64,000 bases of DNA from DATAEE01 sp963725145 (GTDB taxonomy: Bacteria > Acidobacteriota > Vicinamibacteria > Vicinamibacterales > 2-12-FULL-66-21): assembly GCA_963725145.1 (NCBI GenBank), contig CAVRXL010000003.1:496001-560000 (forward strand), in the 5' to 3' direction. Each line of letters starts with the position of its first letter. Within the stretch, counting starts at the first letter, position 1. The notes under the pieces are model-generated. The model did not search any database, was not told the origin of the DNA, and was given only the letters and a program-made list of their open reading frames with translations. Made by a program: the position numbers and the translations under genes. This document shows, piece by piece, positions 1 through 9,807 of the stretch.

Positions 1-59
1 AGGATCCATCCCGCAATCCATCCCTCTATCAGGGTGAATTCGCTAAGGAGTTAGCTCTC

Positions 60-2957
60 ATGACTCGTCGCACATTCGTTCTTCTTGTCGCGTTGCTCTG
101 CGCGGCTTCGGTACCGGTATTCGCCCAGGGACGCCAGTCGGGCGTCCTCGGAGGACGTCTGACGACCGCGGACGGACTGCCCGTGCAGGGCGTCACCGTC
201 ACGGTCTCGTCGAACGCGCTGCAGGGGTTGCGGAGTGCCGTGACCGACGTAAACGGCGTCTACACTGTTCCGGGGCTCCCCGCAGGCGAGTACGTCGTGA
301 AGTTCGAGCTCTCGGGCCTGGTGACGATCGAGAGCCGCGCGTCGATTGCGCTTGGCGCCCAGATCACGCTCAACGGCCAGATGCGCCCGGGCTACGAGGA
401 GAGCGTGGACGTTCCCGGGTCGAAGCCGGCACCCGTCACGTCGCCGGCCGGTGCCTTCAACATCCGCAACGATGAGTTCACCCTCCTGCCGACGGGCCGC
501 ACGCCGTTCTTCGTCGCGGAGCTCGCGCCGGGCCTGACCGACAATACGCCCAATAACAATCAGGTCACGATCGGCGGCGGCTTCGCGTACGACAACGTGT
601 TCCTGCTGAACGGCGTCGACATCAACGACAACGTGCTGGGCCAGCCGAACGCGCTCTTCATCGAGGACGCCATCGAAGAAGTGCAGCTGCTGACCTCCGG
701 GATTTCCGCGGAGTACGGACGTTTTTCTGGCGGCGTCGTGAACATCGTGACGAAGAGCGGCGGCGATCGGTACTCCGGAGCGTTCCGCGTCAACTTCACG
801 AATCCGTCCTGGGCCGAGGAAACGCCGTTCGAGCAGTCGCGCAATACGACGCGCGCCAGCAAGCTGTCGCCGACCTACGAGGCGACGCTCGGCGGCCCGG
901 TCGTTCGCGACCGCCTCTGGTTCTTCGGCGGCACCCGGATCGAGCGCACGACGACGCAGAGCGCGTTTGCGCAGACGGGGACGCCCTACACGAGCACGAA
1001 CGACAACACGCGCTACGAGGCGAGGGTGACGGGACGCGCGGGCCTCGCGCAGACGATCCAGGGAAGCTTCATCGACAGCACGACCGATCTCGTGCAGCCC
1101 GCCTTCGGCGGAAGCATCGAGCCGGTGACGATCACGACGCCGTCGACGCCGAACCGCCTGCTGGCGGCCAGCTGGCGCGGCGTGCTCGGCGCGCGGACGT
1201 TTGCGACGGCGCAGTATTCGCAGAAGTGGTGGACGCTCGAGAACGCCGGCGGTACGAGCACGTCGATCTTCGATTCGCCGTTCCTCACGCGCGGCACGCT
1301 CGGCGTTCCGGCGGGGCTGAACTATCACGCGCAGTATTTCGACTCGACAGACCCCGAAGAGCGCAACAACCATCAGCTCACGGGCAGCGTCACGCAACTG
1401 TTCGCTTCGCCGCGCGCCGGCTCGCACGAGGTCAAGGGCGGCTTCGAGTACTTCGTCTCGACCCGCGTGGGCGGCAACTCGCAGACATCCACGGGCTACG
1501 TGTTCCAGACCGATTACAAGCTCGGCCCGGACGGCCGCCCGGCGATGGACGCGCAGGGCCGGCTGATTCCGCGCTTCGTCCCCGGCAACTCGCGGGTCCA
1601 GGTGTGGCAGCCGCTGCGCGGCGCGGAGATCGATCTGACGACGGCATCGCTCTTCGTCACCGACCACGTGACGCTCGGTCCGCGCCTGACGATGGATCTC
1701 GGCCTTCGGTTCGAGAGCGTCCGCAGCCAGGCCACGGGCGGCATCCAATCGGTCGACGCGCAGACGCTCGTGCCGCGGCTTGCGGCGGCGTACGATCTGA
1801 CCGGTGAGGGCCGGACGATCGTGCAGGCCACCTACGGCCACTACGCAGGCAAGTACAACGACGTGCAATTCGCGCGCAACACGAACGTCGGCAACGCCGA
1901 TCGCTACACGTCGCAATACACCGGCCCGGCGGGCGAGGGACGGGACTTCGCCGCGGGCTACGACCCGGCGAACTACACGCCGATCAGCGGCACGTTCCCG
2001 ACCGCCAACGTATTCTTAGACGAGGGTCTCCATTCGCCGCTGACGCGTGAGTACACGCTCGCGGTCGGGCGCGAGCTCGGGCGGAAGAGCTGGGCACGCG
2101 TGACATTCATCGATCGCCACGCGACCGACTTCGTCGAGGACTTCATCACGATCGAAGACGGCACCACGACGATCAACCGTCCCGGCGTGAGCGGCGTGTT
2201 CGACAACCAGGTCTACCGCAACACCGATCTCGTCACGCGCGATTACCGCGCGCTGGACGTCCAGTCGGAGTACCGGTTCGGATCGGCCCTGAGCGTCCGC
2301 GGCCAGTGGACCGTGCAGATCGCGAATGACGGAAACTTCGAAGGGGAGGCCGCGAGCAACCCCGCGATCCCGTCGCTCGTCGGCGACTATCCGGAGATCT
2401 ACGTCGCCGATCGCAGCTTCCCCGAAGGGCGTCTGGACGACTTCCAGCGCCACAAGGTTCGCGTCTGGGCGGTCTACAGCCTCGACATGAATCGCTTCGG
2501 GACGCTGGACGTCGCACCGCTCTACCGCTACAACTCGGGGCGGACCTACAGCCTGGTCGCGACCGTGCCGCTGACCGCGGCGCAGATCGCCAGCAACCCC
2601 GGTTACGCGCGGCTGCCCGCCAGCCAGCCAATCTTCTTCGGCGCGCGCGGGTCGCAGAACTTCGAGGGCTACCAGCTGTTCGATCTCGGCGCGACCTACG
2701 GCGTCCCCGTGTGGCAGTCGCTTCGGCCGTGGGTGAAGCTCGAGGTGTTGAACCTGTTCAACAACCAGACGCTGATCTCGTGGGATACGACGGTCGCGGC
2801 GAACGCCGCGGGCGCGAAGGACGCGAACGGGCTGCCGCTCGAGTATGTGACCGGTCCGAACTATGGCAAGGCCACATCGAACGGGAACTTCCCGCGTCCG
2901 AGGCAGGGCATGGATGGGGGCCGGACGTTCATCCTGGCTGCCGGCATTCGGTTCTAG
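60..2957 (+). CDS. TonB-dependent receptor, Oar-like
   Basis: A 965-residue outer-membrane protein. Residues 1-23 form a signal peptide ending in VFAQ. Residues about 28-105 look like a carboxypeptidase-regulatory-like beta-sandwich, followed by a TonB plug (about 130-235, with ISAEYGRFSGGVVNIVTKSG) and a long beta-barrel that ends in a terminal Phe (AAGIRF). This order is that of the Oar/TonB-dependent receptors that are abundant in Acidobacteriota and import large or unknown substrates. The start ATG is preceded by AAGGAG about 10 bases upstream. No obvious TonB box or substrate-specific neighbour is present, so the ligand cannot be predicted. The gene stands alone and is followed by an inverted repeat. 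Confidence 0.93.
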   Translation: MTRRTFVLLVALLCAASVPVFAQGRQSGVLGGRLTTADGLPVQGVTVTVSSNALQGLRSAVTDVNGVYTVPGLPAGEYVVKFELSGLVTIESRASIALGAQITLNGQMRPGYEESVDVPGSKPAPVTSPAGAFNIRNDEFTLLPTGRTPFFVAELAPGLTDNTPNNNQVTIGGGFAYDNVFLLNGVDINDNVLGQPNALFIEDAIEEVQLLTSGISAEYGRFSGGVVNIVTKSGGDRYSGAFRVNFTNPSWAEETPFEQSRNTTRASKLSPTYEATLGGPVVRDRLWFFGGTRIERTTTQSAFAQTGTPYTSTNDNTRYEARVTGRAGLAQTIQGSFIDSTTDLVQPAFGGSIEPVTITTPSTPNRLLAASWRGVLGARTFATAQYSQKWWTLENAGGTSTSIFDSPFLTRGTLGVPAGLNYHAQYFDSTDPEERNNHQLTGSVTQLFASPRAGSHEVKGGFEYFVSTRVGGNSQTSTGYVFQTDYKLGPDGRPAMDAQGRLIPRFVPGNSRVQVWQPLRGAEIDLTTASLFVTDHVTLGPRLTMDLGLRFESVRSQATGGIQSVDAQTLVPRLAAAYDLTGEGRTIVQATYGHYAGKYNDVQFARNTNVGNADRYTSQYTGPAGEGRDFAAGYDPANYTPISGTFPTANVFLDEGLHSPLTREYTLAVGRELGRKSWARVTFIDRHATDFVEDFITIEDGTTTINRPGVSGVFDNQVYRNTDLVTRDYRALDVQSEYRFGSALSVRGQWTVQIANDGNFEGEAASNPAIPSLVGDYPEIYVADRSFPEGRLDDFQRHKVRVWAVYSLDMNRFGTLDVAPLYRYNSGRTYSLVATVPLTAAQIASNPGYARLPASQPIFFGARGSQNFEGYQLFDLGATYGVPVWQSLRPWVKLEVLNLFNNQTLISWDTTVAANAAGAKDANGLPLEYVTGPNYGKATSNGNFPRPRQGMDGGRTFILAAGIRF

Positions 2958-2965
2958 AGAGAGAT

Positions 2966-3082
2966 CACAGAGAAAGGCGGGGACGATGAGACACAGAGAC
3001 ACAGAGGCGCAGAGAAGAAATTAGTAGTCTTCTCTGTGTCTCTGTGGCTCTGCGCCTCATCGTTTGCGACTTTTCTCTGTGC
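2966..3082. repeat. Imperfect inverted repeat, CAGAG-rich family
   Basis: Two arms of about 54 bases face each other around a short TTAGTAGTC-like centre. Both arms contain CACAGAGAAA, then ACGATGAG, then several CACAGAG/GCAGAG units. The element directly follows the TonB receptor and could fold into a long hairpin in RNA from either strand. Related sequence, including CAGAGAAAA and ACGATGAGGCGCAGAGAC, occurs at 42890-43014, and simpler CGCAGAGG repeats at 49722-49771, so this is a dispersed family. Confidence 0.75.
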
Positions 3083-3155
3083 CCTCCGAGAGAACATCCG
3101 GGCGCTTGACTCCCTCGGATGAGCTCAACGCCCCGGGCGCGGGCGTGCCGGACGA

Positions 3156-3161
3156 TATACT
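3156..3161 (+). promoter_or_regulatory. Possible -10 box of a leaderless start
   Basis: TATACT lies 6-9 bases before the TTG/GTG start of the following kinase gene and no Shine-Dalgarno sequence is seen, which suggests a leaderless transcript. No convincing -35 box was found at the normal distance. Confidence 0.35.
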
Positions 3162-3170
3162 CAGCTGTTG

Positions 3171-5801
3171 GTGAGCCTTCCGGAGGACGGCCGCACGACG
3201 TTCACCGCCGCCGGTCCCTCTGACATCGGTCCGGAGGGACGGCTCGGCCCGTACCGCCTCATTCGCGAGATTGGGCATGGCGGCATGGGCACCGTCTATC
3301 TTGGCGTCCGCGACGATGACGCGTTCCAGAAACGCGTGGCGATCAAGGTGCTCAAGCGGGGGATGGACACCGAGGGCATCGTCCGTCGCTTCCGCCACGA
3401 GCGGCAGATTCTGGCGAGCCTCGAGCATCCGTTCATCGCCGGCCTCCTCGATGGGGGCACCACGCCGGACGGACGGCCGTACTTCGCGATGGAGTACGTC
3501 GAAGGGCAGCCGATCGTGGACTACTGCGACGCGCACCGGCTCGACACCGCCGCGCGCCTGGACCTCCTTCGCAAGGTCTGCGCCGCCGTTCAGTACGCGC
3601 ACCAGAACCTGATCATCCATCGCGACATCAAGCCGGCCAACGTGCTCGTCGCCGCCGACGGCACGCCCAAGCTGCTGGACTTCGGGATCGCGAAGCTGCT
3701 GAATCCAGAGCTGGCGGGCCACACGCTCGCCCCGACCGCTCCCGGTCTGCAGCTGATGACGCCGGAGTACGCGAGCCCCGAGCAGGTTCGCGGGGAGACG
3801 GTCACCACCGCAACGGATGTCTATTCGCTCGGCGTGCTTCTTTACGAGCTGCTCACGGGCCGGCTCCCCTATCGGCTGACGAGTCGCGCGCCGGCCGACA
3901 TCGTGCGCATCGTCTGCGAGTCGGAGCCGGTGCGTCCGAGCACGGCCGTCACGAGCATCGATCCGCCGCCGGCAACGGACGCCGCCGAGCGAAGTGCGCC
4001 CGGGCAGGAGCCCACGCGGGCCCGGAAGCCGGGTCGCTCACTGACGGTGGATGTCGACCTCCTGCGACGCCAGCTCGCCGGCGATCTCGACAACATCGTC
4101 CTCAAAGCGCTGAGCAAAGAGGCGGGGCGGCGCTATGCCTCGGTGGACCAGTTTGCAGAGGACCTGCGGCGGCACCGGGTGGGCCTGCCCGTCATCGCGC
4201 GGAAGGACACGTGGACGTATCGGACGGGCAAATTCGTCCGCCGCAATCGCGCGGTGGTCGTCGCGGTCGCCATGACGTTCCTGGCGCTTGTCGCCGGCAT
4301 CCTCGGTACGGCCTGGCAGGCGAGGGAGGCACAAGCGGCGCGCGCGCGCGCCGAGCAGCGATTCGGAGACGTGCGGCAACTGGCGAACGCCTTCCTGTTC
4401 GACTTCCATGATTCGATTGCGGAGCTCGAAGGCTCCACGCCGGCGCGCAAGCTCGTCGTCTCAAAGGGCCTCGAATACCTGGACAAGCTCGCGCGGGACG
4501 CCGGCGATCGCGTCGATCTCAAGCGCGAGGTCGCCGGCGCGTACGTCAAGGTGGGCGACGTGCAAGGGCGTCCGTTCACGCCAAACGTCGGCGACACCGC
4601 CGGCGCCCTGGAGAGCTATCGCAAGGCCGTGGCCCTCTACGAATCAATCACCGGTCCAGCCGCGGGAGACGAAGCGCTGCGCCGCGAACTGGCATTGGCC
4701 TACATGCGCCTCAGCGACGTGCTCACGGCGGCGGGCGATACGGCCGGGTCGCTGTCGTTCGCGCAGAAGAGCCTGGGCATCGAAAAAGCGATCTCGTCGG
4801 ATGCCACCGACACGCCCGCGGCCCGGCGAGCGCTGGCGGCGAGCTACACACGCGTGGGCGACATGCTGGCTGCGACCGGGGACGTGACGGCCGCCCTCGA
4901 GCATCGACGGACGGCGCTGGCGATCATGGAATCGGTGATTGCGGCCGCCCCGGAGGATCTCGCCAACATCCGCCAGCTCGGCGTCGCGTACCAGAAGCTC
5001 GGGAATACGCTCGGCAATCCGAACGCGCCGAACATCGGCGATCACGCCGGCGCTCTCGCCGCGCTGGAGCGATCCGCGGAAACCTTCCGCAACGCGTCGG
5101 CCAAACACCCGAGCAACGCGATGCTTCGCCGCAATCACGCCGTCGCCGAGAGCAACGCGGCCGACGTTCTCTTTGCGATGAAGCGCTTCGACGACGCGCT
5201 CGCCAGGGAGCGGCGCAGCCTCGCCGTGTACGAAGCGCAGGCGAAGACTGATCCGACGAACGCGGCCGCGCAGAACGATCTCGCCATCGGTTACTCGAAG
5301 ATCGGCCAGCTGCTGGAGGCGATCGGCAGGACCGCGGAAGGCCTGGCCGAGCAGCAGCGCGCGTCGGGTATTCACCGCCGGCTCGTCGCCGCGGATCCGA
5401 CCAGCAGCGACATGAAGCAGGAGCTGGCGTCGGATATGAACCGCGAGGCTACGCTGCAGGCCAAGCTCGGGATCCGCGAGCCATCGTTGGCCAACCACAC
5501 GCGTGCGGTGGAGATGAGCCGCGAGCTGACCGCGGCCAATCCAGCCGACTACGAGGTGCGCTTTGCCCTGGCTCTCGCGCTCGGTGGACGAGCCGACGCG
5601 TATCTGCTGTTTGCGCGCGCGCCCCGTCCCGCCGCGCGCGCCGCGGATCTCGCGGCAGCCGAACGCGACTACGCCGAGGCGCTCGATATCTATGCGAAGC
5701 TCCAGGCGGCCGGCACGTTTACCGCCGACGACATGCAGTACGCCGACAATGCCCGCGCGCAGCTCGAGAAGATCCGAGCCGAGCGTGCGGCGCTGCGCTG
5801 A
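3171..5801 (+). CDS. Ser/Thr protein kinase with C-terminal TPR domain
   Basis: An 876-residue PknB-type kinase. The Gly-rich loop GHGGMGTVYLG lies at about 36-45, the catalytic Lys in VAIKV at about 59, HRDIKPAN at 150-157, DFG at 170-172, and YASPEQ replaces APE. Residues about 361-383 are one membrane segment, and the remaining 490 residues are Ala-rich helical repeats typical of TPRs. The arrangement places the kinase in the cytoplasm and the repeats probably outside. TTG (3168) and GTG (3171) are both possible starts. GTG is chosen because it gives the usual short N-terminus. The input signal and targets are unknown. Confidence 0.9.
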   Translation: MSLPEDGRTTFTAAGPSDIGPEGRLGPYRLIREIGHGGMGTVYLGVRDDDAFQKRVAIKVLKRGMDTEGIVRRFRHERQILASLEHPFIAGLLDGGTTPDGRPYFAMEYVEGQPIVDYCDAHRLDTAARLDLLRKVCAAVQYAHQNLIIHRDIKPANVLVAADGTPKLLDFGIAKLLNPELAGHTLAPTAPGLQLMTPEYASPEQVRGETVTTATDVYSLGVLLYELLTGRLPYRLTSRAPADIVRIVCESEPVRPSTAVTSIDPPPATDAAERSAPGQEPTRARKPGRSLTVDVDLLRRQLAGDLDNIVLKALSKEAGRRYASVDQFAEDLRRHRVGLPVIARKDTWTYRTGKFVRRNRAVVVAVAMTFLALVAGILGTAWQAREAQAARARAEQRFGDVRQLANAFLFDFHDSIAELEGSTPARKLVVSKGLEYLDKLARDAGDRVDLKREVAGAYVKVGDVQGRPFTPNVGDTAGALESYRKAVALYESITGPAAGDEALRRELALAYMRLSDVLTAAGDTAGSLSFAQKSLGIEKAISSDATDTPAARRALAASYTRVGDMLAATGDVTAALEHRRTALAIMESVIAAAPEDLANIRQLGVAYQKLGNTLGNPNAPNIGDHAGALAALERSAETFRNASAKHPSNAMLRRNHAVAESNAADVLFAMKRFDDALARERRSLAVYEAQAKTDPTNAAAQNDLAIGYSKIGQLLEAIGRTAEGLAEQQRASGIHRRLVAADPTSSDMKQELASDMNREATLQAKLGIREPSLANHTRAVEMSRELTAANPADYEVRFALALALGGRADAYLLFARAPRPAARAADLAAAERDYAEALDIYAKLQAAGTFTADDMQYADNARAQLEKIRAERAALR

Positions 5802-5921
5802 GCGCCCGCTAACGGTTGACCTGGGAAGCTCGTCCGGCCATGTCGATCTCGCCGGGCTTCATTCGACGCCTATACGAACAACCCACCGGCGTCCGAAGCG
5901 CCGCAGCGAAAGGACACAACG

Positions 5922-6359
5922 ATGAGGGTCATGGTGATCGTGAAGGCAACGAAGAACAGCGAAGCGGGCGTCATGCCGACCGAGAAGCTGTTCGCCGAGA
6001 TGGGCAAATACAACGAGGAGCTCGTCAAGGCGGGCATCATGCTCGCGGGGGACGGCCTTCGCCCGAGCTCGAAGGGCAAGCGGATCAAGTTTTCAGGGGG
6101 CAAACGCACCGTCGTGGATGGTCCATTCAGCGAAACAAAGGAGCTCATCGCCGGCTATTGGGTGTGGCAGGTCCGGTCGATGGAGGAGGCGGTCGAATGG
6201 GCGCGCCGCTGCCCCGATCCGATGCCCGGCGAGGAGTCTGAGCTCGAGATCCGTCCCTTCTACGAAGCCGATGACTTCGGCAAGGAGTTCACCCCGGAGC
6301 TGCGCGCGCAGGAGGAGCGGCTCCGTGCCGAGGTCGAGCGGCAGAAGAGCAAGGCGTAG
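5922..6359 (+). CDS. YciI/YCII-related domain protein
   Basis: A 145-residue soluble protein. The run DGPFSETKELIAGYWVWQV followed by SMEEAVEWARRCP is the hallmark of the YCII-related (DGPF) family, small dimeric alpha/beta ferredoxin-like proteins whose enzymatic role is mostly unknown. In many bacteria they sit beside ECF sigma factors of the ECF41/SigJ type, but here no such gene is adjacent. GAAAGGA lies 8 bases before the ATG. The C-terminus is a charged helix. Confidence 0.85.
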   Translation: MRVMVIVKATKNSEAGVMPTEKLFAEMGKYNEELVKAGIMLAGDGLRPSSKGKRIKFSGGKRTVVDGPFSETKELIAGYWVWQVRSMEEAVEWARRCPDPMPGEESELEIRPFYEADDFGKEFTPELRAQEERLRAEVERQKSKA

Positions 6360-6385
6360 CTAGTTCAAGGCCGTGGTCGCGGAAC

Positions 6386-6775
6386 TCAGTAGCGGGGCAC
6401 GGACGGATCGACGAGCAGCGACCAGGCGTCGATGCCGCCCCGCAGGTTGTGGAGATTCGTGAAGCCATGACGCCGGAAGTACTCGGCGGCGTGCTGGCTG
6501 CGTATGCCGTGGTGACACTGGAACACGATGGGCGTATCCCGATCGCGCAGGACGAGCGCGTCGTGATACGCCTGGTCGAGCAAGCGGGAGCCCTCGATCA
6601 TGGCGATCGCGCGCTCCTCCTCCGTGCGGACGTCGACCAGCTCGATCGCGGTGCCGCTCTCGAGGAGTGCCTTCAGCTCAGGCGCCGACAGTTGGCGAAT
6701 CGAAGGCAGCTCGTGTGCCGAAGAGTTATGGTCCAACGGTGGTCGATTCTCGTCCGCCAGATCTGTTTTGGTCAA
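6386..6775 (-). CDS. Rhodanese-like domain protein
   Basis: A 129-residue protein. Residues about 25-129 form a single rhodanese domain with VDVRTEEER and the active-site loop CHHGIRS, whose Cys would carry a persulfide. The closest architecture I know is the rhodanese half of monothiol glutaredoxin-rhodanese fusions, but no glutaredoxin sequence is found upstream. The start is TTG (TTGACCAAAACA) with a weak GAGGA before it. The first 24 residues are polar and non-conserved. A sulfur-transfer or stress role is inferred from the family only. The gene converges on the YciI gene, 26 bases away. Confidence 0.82.
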   Translation of the reverse strand: MTKTDLADENRPPLDHNSSAHELPSIRQLSAPELKALLESGTAIELVDVRTEEERAIAMIEGSRLLDQAYHDALVLRDRDTPIVFQCHHGIRSQHAAEYFRRHGFTNLHNLRGGIDAWSLLVDPSVPRY

Positions 6776-7018
6776 ATCCTCGCGGACACGCGGAGCAGAC
6801 AGAGACGCGGGATGGATGCCTGCCGTTTTCTCGGACGGCGGGTCGGCCGACTGCAGTTCCGCAGATGCGGGATGTGACGGCGGAGGCGGCGGCGGCGGCG
6901 ACTGATTCCTGCAACTGGCTCGTCAGCGGGGGCGGCTAACCTCCGGCAAAGGACTTGCAGCCGGTCCCGCTGGATATGCCTCGAGGAATCGGGCGGTGGA
7001 TGGTGACCGCGGAGTGAC

Positions 7019-7564
7019 GTGCCGCTCCTGCTCCTGCCCCTCCTCATCCTGCTCGCGCTCGTCGCACTCATCGCGCTGATCCCTCTCGCGCTCGTGCAGC
7101 GATATCGCCTCGGAACCGCGCGCCAGCGGGCGCGCGGGTGGCTCGCCACGATCAACCTCGCCGGCTTCGCACTGTCGAGCGTCTTCCTCGTTTCGAGCGC
7201 CGCCCTGACGACGATGTGGGTTCCATGGACGCTGACCTACACGGCGACGGGGCTCGCCGCCGGCGCGGTCCTGGGAATCATCGGTCTCTGGCTCACGCGA
7301 TGGGACCCTTCGACCGATGCGCTCTACTACACGCCGAACCGTCCGCTCGTCCTCGGGGTGATGCTCGTCGTCGCCGCTCGGCTGCTCTACGGCATCTGGA
7401 TCGGATGGCAACGCTGGCGTGCGGGCTTGGACGGGGAATCATGGTTCGTCGCGGCCGGCGTCGCGGGATCGATGGCCGCCGGCGCGGTGGTAATCGGCTA
7501 TTACCTGGTCTACTGGATCGGCGTACGCCGCAGGTCCCGCCGTTACGCGGCGCACCGGAGGTGA
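7019..7564 (+). CDS. Integral membrane protein, DUF1453-like
   Basis: A 181-residue protein starting at GTG. It has about five hydrophobic segments (roughly 2-24, 44-66, 72-97, 108-127, 142-167) and a basic C-terminal tail RRRSRRYAAHRR that should face the cytoplasm. It resembles small CcdC/DUF1453 membrane proteins only in general shape. I do not recognise a specific function. Its 3' end overlaps the tail of the convergent hydrolase gene by about 125 bases, so one of the two ends may be affected by a sequence error. Confidence 0.6.
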   Translation: MPLLLLPLLILLALVALIALIPLALVQRYRLGTARQRARGWLATINLAGFALSSVFLVSSAALTTMWVPWTLTYTATGLAAGAVLGIIGLWLTRWDPSTDALYYTPNRPLVLGVMLVVAARLLYGIWIGWQRWRAGLDGESWFVAAGVAGSMAAGAVVIGYYLVYWIGVRRRSRRYAAHRR

Positions 7565-9020
7565 CTTGGGGCATCGGGTCTCACCTTGAAGATCGTTGCC
7601 GTCGTCATCGCCCTGGTTGCACGGCAGTTCCTCGTCTTCGGCCGCTGCAATGAGCGCCTTCCTGTCCTTGTGGGTGATGTAGCCCTTCGCGGCCAGCGTG
7701 TCGGCCGCGCGCTTGACGCGCTTCACGTACTGGCGGCGCGATGGGTATCGGCTCAGAAGCTCGCCGTCGCTGAACCGGGTGAAAGTGCCGCTGATGAACA
7801 CGAAGGGGTGGAAAGGGTCGCGCCCGAGAGGATTGAGAGGCGTGTGACGACCGAGCGGCGCACCCGCCACGCGTCCGAGCACCGTCGACGCGACGTGGGG
7901 CAGCCGAACGCCGCCGGCGAAATGGCCATCGACATCCATCGTCGGGATGAACGCGTCCGTCGCGTCCACGCTTCCCTTGAAGTACCGGGGTGCGGGAGGC
8001 TTTTCGCGGTGTCTGCCGTGTGTCCACTGAGTGAGGTTGTCGAAGGCGGCGCGGAAAATGGGCCTCGCGTCCGCGGTGTTCTGGTTGGGAAGACCGAGCG
8101 GCAGGATTGGTTCGGGCAGATGTGAGATCCCGGCCATCTCGTACTGGCGCCAGTTGGGATTGGCCGGGTTGCGGGTGAAGAACGCGCTCTTCCCGAAGCG
8201 CGAGAGCCGTCGGGTGGTAGATCAACATGTCGGTCTCCGACGCGAGCAGGATGACAGGCGCGTGGTTCCCGTTCGTCGGAAGCGGTTTGCAGTCTCCGAA
8301 GAAGCCGAAGTTCGGGGCGACGTCCTCGCGCTTCCAGCACGCCAGCCCGATCATCTGGATCAGGTGTCCGTCGTAGACCCGCTTGGGATCGAGCCCCTCG
8401 GCGATGAGCTCGAGCTGAGCGGCACCGCCTTGCGAGTAGCCGGAGCTCAGAACCGTCGCCACCCGCGCCGGCCCGTCGCCCGGATAGACACTCGGATCCT
8501 TGAGCAGCCGCGCCGCGTCCAGCAGGATCTCCCACGCATCGGCACTGCGATCGATAGAGCCGTAGACCAGGTGGTTGTGCGGTTGGCCATCGGCAGGGAC
8601 AGTGGGCCCGAAAATCTCCGTCACCGCCTTGTTCCACTGAATCGAGATGTACGTGTATCCCTCGTCGAAGAGGTAGTTCCCGGTCGCGAGCAGTGTGAAC
8701 TGAAAGGTCCCGAGCTCCGTCGTCGGCGGGAAAAAATGATAGAACGCCGAGTTGAGCCAATCGACGACGCCGACTCTGTTACCGCGGCCGTGCCGGGGAT
8801 AGATCAGGACCGCGGGCACCGAGTACCGGCCCACGCTGCCGTCTGCGCGCGCAACGGATCCGTGAATCGTGATTTCGGCGTACGTGTAGCCGTCGGCCCC
8901 TTCAAAGTCCCTGGTTGTATTCACCGTCACCGAGCCGATCGCGGCCTCGGCTGGCATTGGAATGAACGTGAGCGTGATGAAGACGCAGATTGCCGCTCTC
9001 AACAGTGATGTGTTGGCCAC
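7439..9020 (-). CDS. Exported alpha/beta hydrolase-domain protein, frameshifted
   Basis: The N-terminal two thirds (from GTG 9020, signal peptide ending AEAA) reads in one frame and includes SSGYSQGGAAQLELI, a GxSxGG nucleophile elbow, as far as DMLIYHP. The continuation, KSAFFTRNPANPNWRQY and ISHLPEP, is in another frame. A single-base change near 8205-8212 joins the two. Joined, it gives about 527 residues and matches the large Abhydrolase_10-type secreted esterases, whose substrates are mostly unknown. GTG 9020 is preferred over TTG 9041 because AGGGGG lies just upstream. The C-terminal 40 residues after LPCNQGDDDGND are poorly family-like and may be spurious. Confidence 0.72.
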
Positions 9021-9075
9021 CGAATTCCCCCTGCCGTACAAGGCGCTCTTCCGATGGCTCAGGGCTCATTACTAA

Positions 9076-9096
9076 CCGGGGGACTGTGTCCCCCGG
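9076..9096. terminator. Strong hairpin in the gap before the sigma factor
   Basis: A perfect 9-base stem CCGGGGGAC/GTCCCCCGG with loop TGT. The following 90 bases (9097-9190) are further GC-rich self-complementary stretches (CTCGCTCGCGGGGGCCCC, GTTCGCTTCGCTCACTCGC). No T-run is present, so a simple intrinsic terminator is uncertain. It may instead be a mobile palindromic repeat. Confidence 0.4.
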
Positions 9097-9228
9097 ACCC
9101 CCTCACACGCTCGCTCGCGGGGGCCCCGAAGCCCCGCTCCGCTCGCGTGGCTCGTTCGCTTCGCTCACTCGCTGCGTTCCTCAACTGTGGGGGGACCGTG
9201 CGTTAGAATCTCGCCCAGGACCGAACCG

Positions 9229-9807
9229 ATGACCCCGGACGCCGACGCCGACGAGCGGGAGCGCATCTCCCAGCTCCTGGCCGATTGGGCCAACCGAGAT
9301 CCCGCCGCACGAGATCGGCTCGTGCCGATCGTCTACGAGGAGCTCCGCCGCCTCGCCCACCACTACATGCGGGGCGAGCGCGAGGGCCATACGCTGCAGA
9401 CGACGGCGCTCGTCAACGAGGCGTACATGCGCCTGGCCGGGATCGATGGCCTGCAGTGGCGCGACCGCACGCACTTTTTCGCGATGGCGGCGACGCTCAT
9501 GCGCCGCGTCCTGGTGGATTACGCTCGCCAGCGCGCACGAGACAAGCGCGGCGCCGGCATTTCGGTGACGTCGCTCGACGAGAACGTCGTGGCGCCGCAG
9601 TCTGCGGTGGACGTCATGGCGCTCGACGAAGCGCTCGACCGGCTTGCGGCCGTCGACCCCCAGCAAAGCCGCGTGGTCGAGCTCAGGTTCTTTGCCGGAT
9701 TGTCGGTTCAGGAGACCGCGGAGGCGCTGGGCATTTCGCCGGCGACCGTGAAGCGCGACTGGGCCACGGCGAAGCTGTGGCTGTACAACGAGCTGACGAC
9801 CGGATGA
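9229..9807 (+). CDS. ECF-like RNA polymerase sigma factor
   Basis: A 192-residue sigma factor. Region 2 includes YEELRRLAHHYMRGE and TALVNEAYMRLAG, and FFAMAATLMRRVLVDYARQRARDKRG follows. This is diagnostic of the ECF-like group (TIGR02999) common in Acidobacteriota and Planctomycetes. Region 4 has AALDRLAAVDP-like spacing and the helix-turn-helix SVQETAEALGISPATVKRDW. ATG 9229 is chosen over the upstream GTG because it begins the conserved part. A TTAGAAT-like -10 lies about 20 bases upstream. Its stop overlaps the start of the kinase gene (ATGA), so the two are translationally coupled. Members of this group are often controlled by such a partner kinase rather than by a classic anti-sigma factor. 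Confidence 0.93.
   Translation: MTPDADADERERISQLLADWANRDPAARDRLVPIVYEELRRLAHHYMRGEREGHTLQTTALVNEAYMRLAGIDGLQWRDRTHFFAMAATLMRRVLVDYARQRARDKRGAGISVTSLDENVVAPQSAVDVMALDEALDRLAAVDPQQSRVVELRFFAGLSVQETAEALGISPATVKRDWATAKLWLYNELTTG

Noticed and set aside
51..1916. Long minus-strand frame opposite the TonB receptor
   Set aside because: Arg/Ala/Val-rich antisense shadow of a GC-rich gene, no family sequence.
6830..6910. GGCGGAGGCGGCGGCGGCGG tract as a possible repeat or regulatory element
   Set aside because: Short, single copy, no matching element elsewhere in the window. Simple sequence only.
9040..9056. CGCTCTTCCGAT, identical to part of a common sequencing adapter
   Set aside because: Only 12 bases match, the flanks do not, and the frame of the hydrolase gene runs up to it normally. 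Chance in GC-rich DNA.
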